This document shows positions 1 to 7,619 of a stretch of 15,591 nucleotides of DNA, piece after piece. Within the stretch, counting starts at the first letter, position 1. Every line of letters starts with the position of its first letter. Origin of the DNA: Ruminococcaceae bacterium UBA6392 (lineage in GTDB: Bacteria > Bacillota > Clostridia > Oscillospirales > Acutalibacteraceae). The notes beneath the pieces were generated by a model that searched no databases, had not been told where the DNA came from, and worked only from the letters and a program-made list of their open reading frames with translations. Both the position numbers and the translations under genes were made by a program. The stretch spans positions 5,503-21,093 of the forward strand of contig DJQG01000027.1 in assembly GCA_002438685.1 (NCBI GenBank), read 5' to 3'.

Positions 1-413
1 TTGTTTATAAGACTTGCCCGCGAAGAAAAGTATGCCTGTTCCTCGGTCGAGAGCGCAGCCGTCAGCGGCTTCTGCGCTTCGAACTCTTTGGAATCTATCC
101 CGAGAGCCGAGCAGATTTCCTCGAATTTTTTCGGCGATAGACAGACGTTCATGTGTATGCTCGAAAAATTCTCGATGCGGCGCAATTGATGAATGTCGCC
201 GGGGCATATAATGCATAAAGTGCCTTTGCTTATCTCAGAAATTTTGCCGTTTATCTCGTGGCAGACGCGCCCGTCCGTCACAAGAAAAAGCTCATAGTAG
301 TTGTGCCCGTGCTCCGTCGTGCCCTCCGAACCCCAGAGGTGAAAAGACACGGAATATTTGCTTATAATCGGATTCGTCCTGTAGTCGATAATATTCAGCC
401 TGTCCGTATCTTT
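1..413 (-). CDS. AraC-family transcriptional regulator, N-terminal cupin part (3' end cut by window edge)
   Basis: About 137 codons are visible, running off the left edge. The translation contains HLWGSEGTTEHGHNYYELFL followed by VTDGRVCHEINGK and CPGDIHQL. This is the layout of the AraC-type cupin sugar-sensing domain: two beta-barrel motifs, His-rich in the first. The C-terminal helix-turn-helix would lie beyond the edge, so the AraC assignment rests on the cupin part and on the divergent position next to a catabolic operon. The likely role is a ligand-dependent activator of the operon starting at 595. The start is a problem: the frame is closed by a TGA at 416-414, and no ATG, GTG or TTG follows before the conserved region. 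An AAGGAG ribosome site (422-417) sits just upstream, so translation would have to begin at a rare codon (for example ACG 407-405, ATT 392-390 or CTG 398-396), or a single-base error has broken the start. Confidence 0.72.
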
Positions 414-439
414 TCACTCCTTCGATTGGTGCTTTCTTA

Positions 440-468
440 AAAATAACACACTTTATCGGCGATTTCAA
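440..468 (-). promoter_or_regulatory. putative sigma-A promoter of the AraC-type gene
   Basis: On the minus strand TTGAAA (468-463) is followed after exactly 17 bases by TATTTT (445-440). Transcription would begin near 433, leaving a short leader that contains the AAGGAG ribosome site at 422-417. The match is good in the -35 box and moderate in the -10 box. It supports translation starting close to 413. Confidence 0.5.
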
Positions 469-554
469 GAGCTTATATTGATTATAAAAACATAAAATTT
501 AAAAAAACGCTCATTCACATTAAAAAATAGCAAGAAAAACAATATATACCGTTT

Positions 555-560
555 TATAAT
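555..560 (+). promoter_or_regulatory. -10 box of the cehA-like operon promoter, without a clear -35
   Basis: A perfect TATAAT lies 35 bases upstream of the ATG at 595. The bases at the expected -35 position (532-537, AAGAAA) do not match the consensus, and no TGn extension is present. A perfect -10 with no -35 is typical of promoters that need an activator, which would fit the divergent AraC-type regulator. The surrounding 441-580 is strongly AT-rich and may hold operator half sites, but none could be defined with confidence. Confidence 0.4.
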
Positions 561-594
561 AAATACAACATAATTTTTATGGAGTTTGCACAAA

Positions 595-1953
595 ATGCCT
601 CAGCTTAAACATTTCGTTGAAAAGTCCCGCGAGGGAACCTATTATACAATACCGTTCACCGTGCCGGAAAATGTCTCCCGCGTCACGGTGTCGTATTCCT
701 ATTGGCAGGGCACAAAGGGACTCGTTAGAGAGATACACCCGCAGAATATAATCGACCTCGGTCTCATGGACGAAAAGGGGAGATTCCTCGGCTGGTCGGG
801 CAGCGCACATCCGAGCGTATTCGTCGGCGAGGATAAATCAACAAACGGCTATCTCGTGCAAAGACCCGAGCCCGGCGAGTGGTCTATAATCGTCGGCGCG
901 TATCATGTCGTGCCCGCAGGAGTCGAGGTCACATATGATATCGGGTTTGAATATCATAAACCCGGCGACCCCGAACCGAAGCATTATAAACAGGACGCGC
1001 CCGAAAATATATCTTCAGATAACACAAACGCCGAACCCGAACTGCTCTTCGGCGACCTGCATATACATACCATAGCCTCCGACGGCGCGCTCGATTCCGA
1101 AGCCGTCGGGAAGCTTGCCCGCGATATCGGGCTCGATTTCGTCGCTCTTGCGAACCATAATAACTATGCCGATAATTTCCGCCTGCCGGATATCCCGGGG
1201 CTGACATTTGTCTACGCGGTCGAATGGACGCACTATAAAGGGCATATGAATTTCTTCGGAGCCAAAGCCCCTTTTGAAAACAGCTTCATAGCGAATACGC
1301 CGGAGGAGATGGAAAAGATAATCAACGACGCCCGTTCGCTCGGCGCGGTCATATCAGTAAATCATCCGAAATGCCCGTTCTGCCCGTATAAATGGAACAG
1401 CATGAATTTTGATATGATCGAGGTCTGGAACGGACCGATGCGCGGGACGAATATCCGCGGCATAAAGTGGTGGACTCGGCTCCTGCGCGAGGGCAGACGC
1501 ATACCCGCCGTCGGCGGCAGTGATTTCCATCGTCCTAAGGATTTCGCGAAGCTCGGCAATCCGATAACGGCAGTCTATTCGCCGTCGCGCCGCCGCGAGG
1601 ATATACTGAAAAATATCCGCGCAGGGCACTCTTTTGTTTCAAGCGGAGTTGACGGCGCGCGCCTGACTCTGACCTGCGGCGATGCCATGATGGGCGATGC
1701 TGTTCGTTATGACAATAACAAAAAACTCCATCTTCATGCCGAACAGCTCCGCGGCGAAACGCTTGTTCTCGTTACCGGCAGCGGCGAGCGCGTGATAAAG
1801 CACTTCGCGCGAGGAAATCTTGATATCGATATAGAGCCGAAAAACGATAAGTTCGCTTATGTCAAGGCAATCAGAGGGTGTGGAAAGCTCGGTGCAGTCC
1901 GCGCGCTCACAAATCCGATATATTTTCAGAAAAAGGAAGAGGAGGATAACTGA
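595..1953 (+). CDS. CehA/McbA-family PHP-type metallohydrolase
   Basis: Protein of 452 residues. Residues 1-135 form a beta-rich N-terminal domain of the pre-peptidase-like kind often found in this family. The PHP domain follows. All nine usual metal ligands can be read: H156 and H158 (DLHIHT), D163 (SDG), H188 (ANHN), E210 (VEWTH), H217, H257 (NHPKCP), D310 and H312 (GGSDFH). The family hydrolyses ester or phosphoester bonds using two or three metal ions. Known members include carbaryl hydrolase, but the substrate here cannot be read from sequence. There is no signal peptide, so it is cytoplasmic. The ATG at 595 was preferred over an in-frame TTG at 586 because GGAG (581-584) lies 10 bases upstream and would be too close to the TTG. 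It is the first gene of the operon, and its TGA overlaps the next ATG (TGATG). The usual Asp before H188 is Asn, which is not itself a metal ligand. Confidence 0.88.
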   Translation: MPQLKHFVEKSREGTYYTIPFTVPENVSRVTVSYSYWQGTKGLVREIHPQNIIDLGLMDEKGRFLGWSGSAHPSVFVGEDKSTNGYLVQRPEPGEWSIIVGAYHVVPAGVEVTYDIGFEYHKPGDPEPKHYKQDAPENISSDNTNAEPELLFGDLHIHTIASDGALDSEAVGKLARDIGLDFVALANHNNYADNFRLPDIPGLTFVYAVEWTHYKGHMNFFGAKAPFENSFIANTPEEMEKIINDARSLGAVISVNHPKCPFCPYKWNSMNFDMIEVWNGPMRGTNIRGIKWWTRLLREGRRIPAVGGSDFHRPKDFAKLGNPITAVYSPSRRREDILKNIRAGHSFVSSGVDGARLTLTCGDAMMGDAVRYDNNKKLHLHAEQLRGETLVLVTGSGERVIKHFARGNLDIDIEPKNDKFAYVKAIRGCGKLGAVRALTNPIYFQKKEEEDN

Positions 1954-3314
1954 TGGAACCTTCAAACACTTTGAACCGAAAACGCACTTCCCCGTTCCGC
2001 TACGGCTTCGGAATGCTCGGCACATCGATTCCGATAAATATGCTGAAGTCTTATGCCGCCGCATATTATGTTCTGAAGCTCGGACTCATCACGACCGACC
2101 ATATGGCGAAGATACTGTTTATTTACACCTTTGTCGATGCTATCGATAACCCCGTCTACGGCTTCCTTTCGGATAGAACGCATACAAAATGGGGCAAGCG
2201 CAGACCCTGGCTCGTTATCGGCACTCCGCTGATGATTCTTTGCTTCGTGCTGTTCTATAATATGCCCGCGCGTGTGCAGTCGAACTCCGGTCAGGCTTAT
2301 CTCTATATTCTGTTGATGTACATACTCACCGGCACGCTCGATTCGCTCATGAACGCAAACTACGGCGCACTGTTTCCGACTCTTTTCAAGACCGACGAAC
2401 TCAGAGCAAAGACAAACGCTATCAGACAGGTCTGCCAGCTTGTCGCGATGGTTATTTCTATCGTGCTCACTCCCGTTGTCACTTCAAAGATAGGCTATAA
2501 TCTCACTGCGATCATCTACGGCGTTATCGCCCTCGCAGTCATTATGTTCATGACCTTCGGCTGCCACGAGAATATCGAAGAAGAGGAAGAGGAAGCGGTA
2601 AACGGCGAGAAGCCCGATCTTTTCAAGGCGATATTCGCCCTCATCACTAACGGCAAATTCTGGATATTCGGCTTTGCAAACGCGCTCTATTCCGCTGCAT
2701 TCTCTCTCATCTCTCAGGCGATCCCGTTCTATGTCCAGTATACTCTGAAGCTCGAAAGCTCCATGACAACCGTCATGCTCGGCGTGGTGTTCGGCGTCGC
2801 GCTTGTCGGCATAGTCGTCTGGTCGAATGTTGTAAAACGGGCGGGTATTATGAATGTCTGGAGGCTCGGATTTGCCGTGCTGACAGTCGGATTCATCCCG
2901 CTGTTCTTTGCAAACACAATGCCGGTCGCGGTCGCTATAATGTGCGTTATGGGTATGGGCGTCGCCGGATGCCTTGTCACTATCGACTGCATCGGCGCGA
3001 AGATAATCGATGATGATTATTCCCGCCACGGAGTCAAGCGCGAGGGAATGCTCACAAGTCTTGTCGGCGTCATGAACCGCTTGAACGGACTTTATGTCTC
3101 GCTCGGCTATAAAGTAATCAGCGTGGCGTTCGGCTTCGAGAGCGGAGCGAACCCCGGCTCGAATCCCGATATGGCGTCGCGGTTCCTGCTCTGCGTGTTC
3201 CCGTTCATAGCCATGGCTGTGGCAACAATATTCACCCTGTTCCTGCATTTCAAAGACGAGTCAAACGACTGGTTTGATTTCAAAAGGAAGAAAGAGTTAA
3301 AAGCAAATGTCTAA
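1953..3314 (+). CDS. GPH-family (MelB-like) cation:glycoside symporter, MFS superfamily
   Basis: Protein of 453 residues with about 12 hydrophobic segments. The signature of the glycoside-pentoside-hexuronide:cation symporter family is clear at residues 62-86: D62, D65, N66-P67, then GFLSDRTHTKWGKRRPW. The aspartates equivalent to D62 and D65 bind sodium or protons together with sugar in MelB. An acidic stretch (EEEEEE, about residue 210) marks the central cytoplasmic loop. Members import glycosides, glycuronides or pentosides, so the neighbouring hydrolases probably act on what this protein brings in. The start is set by AGGAGG (1940-1945) inside the end of the upstream gene. The 3' end overlaps the next gene by 8 bases, which indicates translational coupling. 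Confidence 0.9.
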   Translation: MEPSNTLNRKRTSPFRYGFGMLGTSIPINMLKSYAAAYYVLKLGLITTDHMAKILFIYTFVDAIDNPVYGFLSDRTHTKWGKRRPWLVIGTPLMILCFVLFYNMPARVQSNSGQAYLYILLMYILTGTLDSLMNANYGALFPTLFKTDELRAKTNAIRQVCQLVAMVISIVLTPVVTSKIGYNLTAIIYGVIALAVIMFMTFGCHENIEEEEEEAVNGEKPDLFKAIFALITNGKFWIFGFANALYSAAFSLISQAIPFYVQYTLKLESSMTTVMLGVVFGVALVGIVVWSNVVKRAGIMNVWRLGFAVLTVGFIPLFFANTMPVAVAIMCVMGMGVAGCLVTIDCIGAKIIDDDYSRHGVKREGMLTSLVGVMNRLNGLYVSLGYKVISVAFGFESGANPGSNPDMASRFLLCVFPFIAMAVATIFTLFLHFKDESNDWFDFKRKKELKANV

Positions 3315-4164
3315 GTATCTTATAATCAATGCCGACGATTTCGGCTATAATCCGCAGCAGACAAAGGCGATAGACGAGCTCATGCGAGGCAAACTGATAA
3401 CCTCGACCTCGCTTATGACCGTTGCGCCGGATGCCGCCAACGCCGCTGAGCTCGCAAGGTTTGGCGGCTATCCCGTCGGCGTGCATCTGACTATAAACTC
3501 AGACGACATCAGGAACCGCTGGCAGAGCAACAGCGGCGCACCCTCGCTCAGTGAAAAGGGTATGGGACTCTATGAGAGTCAGGTCAGACTCGCTCTGCAC
3601 GCGCGTCGCCGCGATGTCCGCGCGGAGCTTGAGGCGCAGTATAATTTTATCAGCTCAAGGGGCGTCGAGGTCGACCATGCCGATAACCATTGCGCCACGC
3701 TCTACGGCATAAACGGTAGGCGCTTCTATATTGATGCGTTTAATTTCTGTGCGGAACATTCTTTGCCGTACAGATTCCCGAAAACGCCGGGATTTTTGTC
3801 CAGACAGATTGACAGGGAAGCCACCGGTGTGATAAAATGCTTTCAGAAAATTATTGTTGGAGCGGGTAAGCGGCGCGGAGTCGGCTTGCTCGATGACCTT
3901 GTGTCAAATCCGTGGTCGATGGATCGCATAAAAGATTACGACACCTTGCGAAAATATTATCTTGACGCTGTCGAAAACTGCATCGACGGCGTGACTGAGA
4001 TTTTCATGCACCCTGCGTATCCGATAGACGATAAGCCAGGCGAGTGGACGAAGCGCGTCTATGAATTGAGACTTCTTCAAAGCGGCGATCTCCTTGAAGC
4101 CGCGCGCAGGAACAATATCGAATTAGTCTCGTGGTCGGTTTTCAGGGACCTCGGGAAAATATAA
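3307..4164 (+). CDS. ChbG/HpnK (YdjC)-family carbohydrate deacetylase
   Basis: Protein of 285 residues, the normal length for the YdjC-like family. It starts with the diagnostic NADDFG (N8-G13), followed by VGVHLT (H60), DHADNH (H124, H128) and EIFMHPAY (H235). D10/D11, H60 and one of H124/H128 would hold the divalent metal. The family removes acetyl groups from sugars: ChbG acts on chito-oligosaccharides and HpnK on a hopanoid precursor. The usual DSHxH motif is shortened here to DNHCA, so its last His is missing. The protein is cytoplasmic, with no signal peptide. The ribosome site is weak (purine-rich AAGAAAGAG, 3289-3297), and the gene is probably expressed by coupling with the overlapping symporter gene. 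The position argues for deacetylation of the imported compound. Confidence 0.86.
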   Translation: MSKYLIINADDFGYNPQQTKAIDELMRGKLITSTSLMTVAPDAANAAELARFGGYPVGVHLTINSDDIRNRWQSNSGAPSLSEKGMGLYESQVRLALHARRRDVRAELEAQYNFISSRGVEVDHADNHCATLYGINGRRFYIDAFNFCAEHSLPYRFPKTPGFLSRQIDREATGVIKCFQKIIVGAGKRRGVGLLDDLVSNPWSMDRIKDYDTLRKYYLDAVENCIDGVTEIFMHPAYPIDDKPGEWTKRVYELRLLQSGDLLEAARRNNIELVSWSVFRDLGKI

Positions 4165-4185
4165 AAGAAACGAAGGATGAAAACA

Positions 4186-5700
4186 ATGAAAAAACTTCTG
4201 AGTGTTTTCCTCGCCTTTGCGCTTCTGCTGAGTTTTGTAACGCCGGCATTTGCGTATCAGGGCGAGAAAACCGCAGACACAGCAGCGCAGGCGGAGGAAG
4301 CACACGATCCCGCGGCCTGCACCGACTGCCCCGTGGTCATAGTCAGGGGAATGGATATGATGGGGCTTTACATCGACAAAGGCGCCGAGAACGAGCGCAA
4401 CGCCCTCGAGTTTGATCTGGGCGATCTGCTCTCCATACTTTACAAGGGCATCTCCGGCACTGTCAAAGCCAAGGATATCGATCCTTTCTTCCAGGCAGTT
4501 ATCGATTATGCTGCAAACCTGCTTGACGGCTATTCGATGAAAGAAAACGGCGAGTCAAAGTACAATGTCAGCGTTGAAAAATATCCCGGTAGCGCAGAGA
4601 ATTATCCCGAAATTTGGGAAAACTTCGATTCCAACAGCGAGCGCGGAATGGCACGCGCCTGCGCCGAAAATCTTCCCGCCGATCATACATATTTCTTCAC
4701 CTATGACTGGCGCCTCGATCCTTACAAGGTCGCCGATGATATTGCTGCTACAGTTGACAGAGCCATAGCCGAGTCGGGTCACGATAAAGTCTCGATATTC
4801 TGCGCGAGCATGGGCGGCATAATGACAGTAGCTTATCTGACAAAGTACGGCTACAGCAAGGTCGACCGCTGCGTCTTTATGTCCTCGACATTCTGTGGTG
4901 CACAGGTCGCTTCAGATGTTCTGACGGGTAAGATAGAGCTCAAGGCAGATACGATGTATAACTATTTCTCCGGTCTGCTTGCCGATGCGACAGGCTCTAA
5001 CGCTGCAGTGGCGGCATTTATGAAGACGCTTAACAGCGTCGGCGCGTTCAAGCTGCTTCAGAAGGTCACGGATTACATTGTCGATAACTATAAAGACGAG
5101 GTCTATGAGCGTGCGCTCATTCCGAATTTCGCCTATATGCCGGTTCTTTGGGGACTTGTTCAGCCGCAGGATTACAATGATGCAGTCGACTTCATTTTCG
5201 GCGACAGCGCGGCGGAGCACGCCGATTTCCTCGCTTACGGCAATCGCCTGCAGAAGATGATGGCAAACCGCACCGCACTCATTGAGAACATGATACGCGA
5301 CGGCGTCAAGGTTGCGATTATTTCCCATTATGACAGGCCGCTGGTTCCGCTCTATGAGAGCGCAGATTTCACGGGCGACGGCGTGCTTGAGACATATGAG
5401 ATGTCCGGCTATGCAACTGTCGCGAAGTACGGCGAGACCCTCGGCGATGATTACGTTCCCGCCAAGGCTGAATATCTGTCGCCCGACAGATGCGTCGATC
5501 TCTCTACCGCGCTCTTTCCCGAGTATACTTATATAATCAAGGGCGCGCCTCATATCTCCGCATCTTACGGCACGGATTACAGCAGCTTCTTCCTTTGGCT
5601 CGCGACCTGCGATGGTGATTTCTATGCCGGAGTGAACGAGGATTATCCGCAGTTCATGCTCTCCGGTGTGGATCAGCACCTGGGCAAATGGGCAAACTGA
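4186..5700 (+). CDS. exported LCAT/PDAT-like alpha/beta-hydrolase (lipase or acyltransferase type)
   Basis: Protein of 504 residues with a clear signal peptide (MKKLLSVFLAFALLLSF, cleavage after AFA about residue 23). The alpha/beta-hydrolase core begins at PVVIVRGMD. YDWR (173-176), the nucleophile motif ASMGG with S208, GDDYVP (D421 or D422 as the acid) and GAPH (H456) match the lecithin:cholesterol acyltransferase/phospholipid:diacylglycerol acyltransferase branch, where the motifs are YDWR, HSMGG, GDxTVP and a late His. The first Gly of the lipase GxSxG motif is Cys (C206). In bacteria such proteins are expected to be lipases or esterases; the substrate is unknown. The ATG at 4186 was preferred over the one at 4177, because GAAGG (4172-4176) directly abuts the first but lies 9 bases from the second. 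The gene follows the deacetylase gene by 21 bases and is last in the operon. Confidence 0.75.
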   Translation: MKKLLSVFLAFALLLSFVTPAFAYQGEKTADTAAQAEEAHDPAACTDCPVVIVRGMDMMGLYIDKGAENERNALEFDLGDLLSILYKGISGTVKAKDIDPFFQAVIDYAANLLDGYSMKENGESKYNVSVEKYPGSAENYPEIWENFDSNSERGMARACAENLPADHTYFFTYDWRLDPYKVADDIAATVDRAIAESGHDKVSIFCASMGGIMTVAYLTKYGYSKVDRCVFMSSTFCGAQVASDVLTGKIELKADTMYNYFSGLLADATGSNAAVAAFMKTLNSVGAFKLLQKVTDYIVDNYKDEVYERALIPNFAYMPVLWGLVQPQDYNDAVDFIFGDSAAEHADFLAYGNRLQKMMANRTALIENMIRDGVKVAIISHYDRPLVPLYESADFTGDGVLETYEMSGYATVAKYGETLGDDYVPAKAEYLSPDRCVDLSTALFPEYTYIIKGAPHISASYGTDYSSFFLWLATCDGDFYAGVNEDYPQFMLSGVDQHLGKWAN

Positions 5701-5746
5701 AAATCATAGATAAATGCCACCCGATTTTTTGCCGTAATATAACAGC

Positions 5747-5780
5747 AACCCTGCCCATGGCTTTCCGTGGGCAGGGTTTT
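5747..5780 (+). terminator. rho-independent terminator of the cehA-lipase operon
   Basis: CCCTGCCCATGG (5749-5760) pairs with CCGTGGGCAGGG (5765-5776) around a CTTT loop. The stem is 12 pairs with one T-G wobble, extended by two A-T pairs and followed by TTTT. It is very stable and lies 46 bases after the lipase stop. Confidence 0.9.
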
Positions 5781-5845
5781 GTGCATCGGTATATATAAAA
5801 AATTGATAAATCAGAGCTTATCAGTTTTTGCCGCAGAATCCATTC

Positions 5846-6030
5846 AGGCTTCCCTGTAGGGGAGCCTGCTCGGCGTAAGCCGAGACGAGGGGGGTGCTGA
5901 CGCTCAAAGCAATAAACAAGATGTATGCAGTAGCGGCGAATATCATCCGCCCGCGAAATTTGCGTGATTTATTGACGTACAGCTTGTAGGGTGCGGCGAC
6001 CTCGACGCACCGATGCCGCGCAAGCGGCAT
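5846..6030. repeat. structured intergenic element with four hairpins (likely dispersed repeat)
   Basis: Four stem-loops can be read. The first is AGGCTTCCC/GGGGAGCCT (5846-5867). The second is CTCGGC-GTAA-GCCGAG (5869-5884), a perfect stem with a GNRA-type loop. The third is GGTGCGGCG/CGACGCACC (5990-6011), with one mismatch. The fourth is ATGCCGC-GCAA-GCGGCAT (6013-6030), perfect with a GNRA-type loop. The segment is richer in GC than the spacer around it. The minus strand is open for 69 codons and includes a signal-peptide-like stretch, but there is no Shine-Dalgarno sequence before its ATG. Dispersed copies elsewhere in the genome are expected but cannot be seen from one window. Confidence 0.5.
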
Positions 6031-6061
6031 AAAAGAATGAACCGTTCCACCGCAACAGCAA

Positions 6062-6100
6062 ACAAAAGATCAGCAGCCGCTCTATCACAAACGGCTGCTG
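6062..6100 (-). terminator. rho-independent terminator of the exported GH5 gene
   Basis: On the minus strand CAGCAGCCG (6100-6092) pairs with CGGCTGCTG (6079-6071) around a 12-base loop. ATCTTTTGTTTG follows. It lies 17 bases after the GH5 stop. Confidence 0.8.
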
Positions 6101-6116
6101 TAATTATTTAATTCTA

Positions 6117-7385
6117 TCAGATGAAGTCCTTGACGGTGTCGTAAAGACCGGTGTCAACATAGTTGCCTTCGCTTCTGATGGCTGCGCCCCATTTGCGCGC
6201 TATCGTGTCGAAGTCGTCATTCTTTATGTCAGCGCGCTCAAAGCCTTTCTTGCTGCCGATGATGTACCAGTCGGATTTGTCCGCGCCTTTACCGCAGCCC
6301 TTGTAGGACCAAATCGTCCAGCTGAAGTTTGAGTTCTGGAACAGGGTGAGAACATGATCCCAAGTCGCGTTGCCCAGGGGCTTGAACTCGCCGATGTAAA
6401 GCGGAACATTGTAGGGATAGAGCTTAGCCATAAAGACGAGGAGGTTGAACTTGAAGTTGCTGCTGTCGTAGAAATGAAGCTGATAAACAACATTCTTCCA
6501 GCCGATGAACCACGGTGCTGGAAGATTATAGAGTCTCCAGATGCCCTCCATGGTCATTATGTGATCCGCGTCAACCTCGCGAATAGCCTTGTAAAGACGG
6601 TTGTAAACGGAGATGGTGACAAGGTTGTTTTTCTCGAGATATGAGTTGACATCGCAGTTGGGCTCGTTGAGCAGGTCGTACATCGCAACAGTCGGATTGC
6701 CGTTGAAGCGCTCCGCCACAGCGACCCACAGCTCTATCGTCAGCTTTCTCCATTCCTCGGCCTGCTTCGTCAGCTTGAACAGACCGCAGTCGCCGACCTT
6801 GCCGCAGTGATCCTTGTTGCTCTGATATCCGGGCGCACCGTGGAGATCGAGAATAACATAGAGTCCGCGCTTTGAGCACTCGGAAACGACCCAGTCGAGG
6901 CGGCTGAAATCCCATTCGCCGTTTTCGTCAAGGATCTTAGTGCCCTTGTCGTCATAGTAGAAGTTGCGGAACCAGAACGGAACGCGCACGCAGTTGAAGC
7001 CGAGCTCAGCTATTTTGTCGAGGTCATATTCGGTTATCCAGTTGTCTTCGTAGATATTGATGAGCTCATACGCTTTCTCAACGCCGAAACGCTCGGTGAG
7101 GGTGTTGAGGGTCGAGATGTTGTCCTCGGAGTTCGAGATGGGGGACATCCATGTCTCGTGGATGAGCCATGTGCCGAGGTTCACGCCGCGCAGAACAACT
7201 TCCTCGCCGCGCTTGTTGTAGATTTTTTTGCCCTTTGTGTGCAGCATATCTTCGTCGGTTATCGCGCCGCGCTTTTCGGCGGTCTTTTCGCCGTTGTCGG
7301 CGTATACCGGCAGACACACCGCGCTTATCATGAGCACAAGGCACAGCAGTGCGCTGAACACTCTTGAAAGTGTGCTTTTTTTCAT
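6117..7385 (-). CDS. exported GH5 glycoside hydrolase (cellulase/exo-beta-glucanase-like)
   Basis: Protein of 422 residues with a signal peptide (MKKSTLSRVFSALLCLVLMI, cleavage after VYA about residue 29). The mature part is a single (beta/alpha)8 GH5 domain. It starts with VLRGVNLGTWL, followed by NCVRVPFWF, LDLHGAPG, the acid/base in LLNEPN (E241), QLHFYD and the nucleophile in YIGEFKP (E333). It acts by retaining hydrolysis of a beta-glycosidic bond. The RGVNLGxWL opening and LHGAPG resemble exo-1,3-glucanase-like and related GH5 subfamilies more than classical endocellulases, but the substrate is not determined. There is no carbohydrate-binding module, dockerin or sortase signal, so it is a free secreted enzyme. 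AGGAGG (7399-7394) precedes the ATG by 8 bases. The gene is monocistronic, with its own promoter and terminator, and is divergent from a second GH5 gene. Confidence 0.88.
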   Translation of the reverse strand: MKKSTLSRVFSALLCLVLMISAVCLPVYADNGEKTAEKRGAITDEDMLHTKGKKIYNKRGEEVVLRGVNLGTWLIHETWMSPISNSEDNISTLNTLTERFGVEKAYELINIYEDNWITEYDLDKIAELGFNCVRVPFWFRNFYYDDKGTKILDENGEWDFSRLDWVVSECSKRGLYVILDLHGAPGYQSNKDHCGKVGDCGLFKLTKQAEEWRKLTIELWVAVAERFNGNPTVAMYDLLNEPNCDVNSYLEKNNLVTISVYNRLYKAIREVDADHIMTMEGIWRLYNLPAPWFIGWKNVVYQLHFYDSSNFKFNLLVFMAKLYPYNVPLYIGEFKPLGNATWDHVLTLFQNSNFSWTIWSYKGCGKGADKSDWYIIGSKKGFERADIKNDDFDTIARKWGAAIRSEGNYVDTGLYDTVKDFI

Positions 7386-7423
7386 TTTCTTATCCTCCTA
7401 AAAAATGAAATGTCTTCGGTTTT

Positions 7424-7452
7424 ATAATATCATCTTTGACCGGATTTTACAA
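7424..7452 (-). promoter_or_regulatory. sigma-A promoter of the exported GH5 gene
   Basis: On the minus strand TTGTAA (7452-7447) and TATTAT (7429-7424) are separated by exactly 17 bases. Transcription would begin near 7417, giving a leader of about 30 bases with AGGAGG at 7399-7394. Confidence 0.6.
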
Positions 7453-7575
7453 TAGTGAACATCGAATATTTCCAAGTTTATATATTGTTTATATCTGTAC
7501 CGATTGAAAATGCAAGGCATTGTCAACAAAAAAATCTGCAAACATTGATGAAAACGCCGAAATTCCTCAAAAGCC

Positions 7576-7604
7576 TTGCCTTATCCCGGCTGTTTGTATA
7601 TACT
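7576..7604 (+). promoter_or_regulatory. sigma-A promoter of the endoglycoceramidase-like gene
   Basis: TTGCCT (7576-7581) and TATACT (7599-7604) are separated by exactly 17 bases. The predicted start near 7611 leaves a 26-base leader containing AAAAGGAG (7623-7630), six bases before the ATG. Confidence 0.6.
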
Positions 7605-7619
7605 AAAATAAAGTTAGTA
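7601..7619. promoter_or_regulatory. inverted repeat, possible operator
   Basis: TACTAA (7601-7606) and TTAGTA (7614-7619) are perfect inverted 6-base arms with a 7-base AT-rich spacer. The repeat covers the end of the -10 box and the predicted transcription start, a position where a repressor would block initiation. The arms are short and AT-rich, so chance is possible. Confidence 0.3.

Larger units (their letters stand above)
5701..6116. other. 416-bp non-coding spacer between convergent genes
   Basis: This stretch holds the terminator of the upstream operon, a cluster of four hairpins (5846-6030) and the terminator of the downstream minus-strand GH5 gene. Bases 5701-5746, 5781-5845 and 6031-6061 show nothing recognisable. 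A 69-codon minus-strand open frame (6030-5821) covers the hairpin cluster. It lacks a ribosome site and is more likely a by-product of the repeat than a gene. Confidence 0.7.

Noticed and set aside
473..487. TTATA-N5-TATAA inverted repeat as an operator
   Set aside because: Arms of five A/T bases in a very AT-rich spacer are expected by chance, and AraC-type proteins usually bind direct repeats.
2484..3248. 254-codon open frame on the minus strand
   Set aside because: It lies wholly antisense to the symporter gene, is very rich in His, Glu and Asp with no family resemblance, and has no ribosome site. It is a shadow of the real gene's codon bias.
4912..5679. 255-codon open frame on the minus strand
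   Set aside because: Antisense to the lipase gene, no recognisable domain and no ribosome site.
5821..6030. 69-residue minus-strand protein with a signal-peptide-like stretch
   Set aside because: No ribosome site, and the frame coincides with the hairpin-rich repeat. It was treated as part of the repeat rather than as a gene, though a small exported peptide cannot be fully excluded.
5701..6116. CRISPR array or attachment site in the long spacer
   Set aside because: The hairpins are all different in sequence, with no regular repeat-spacer spacing, no integrase nearby and no tRNA.
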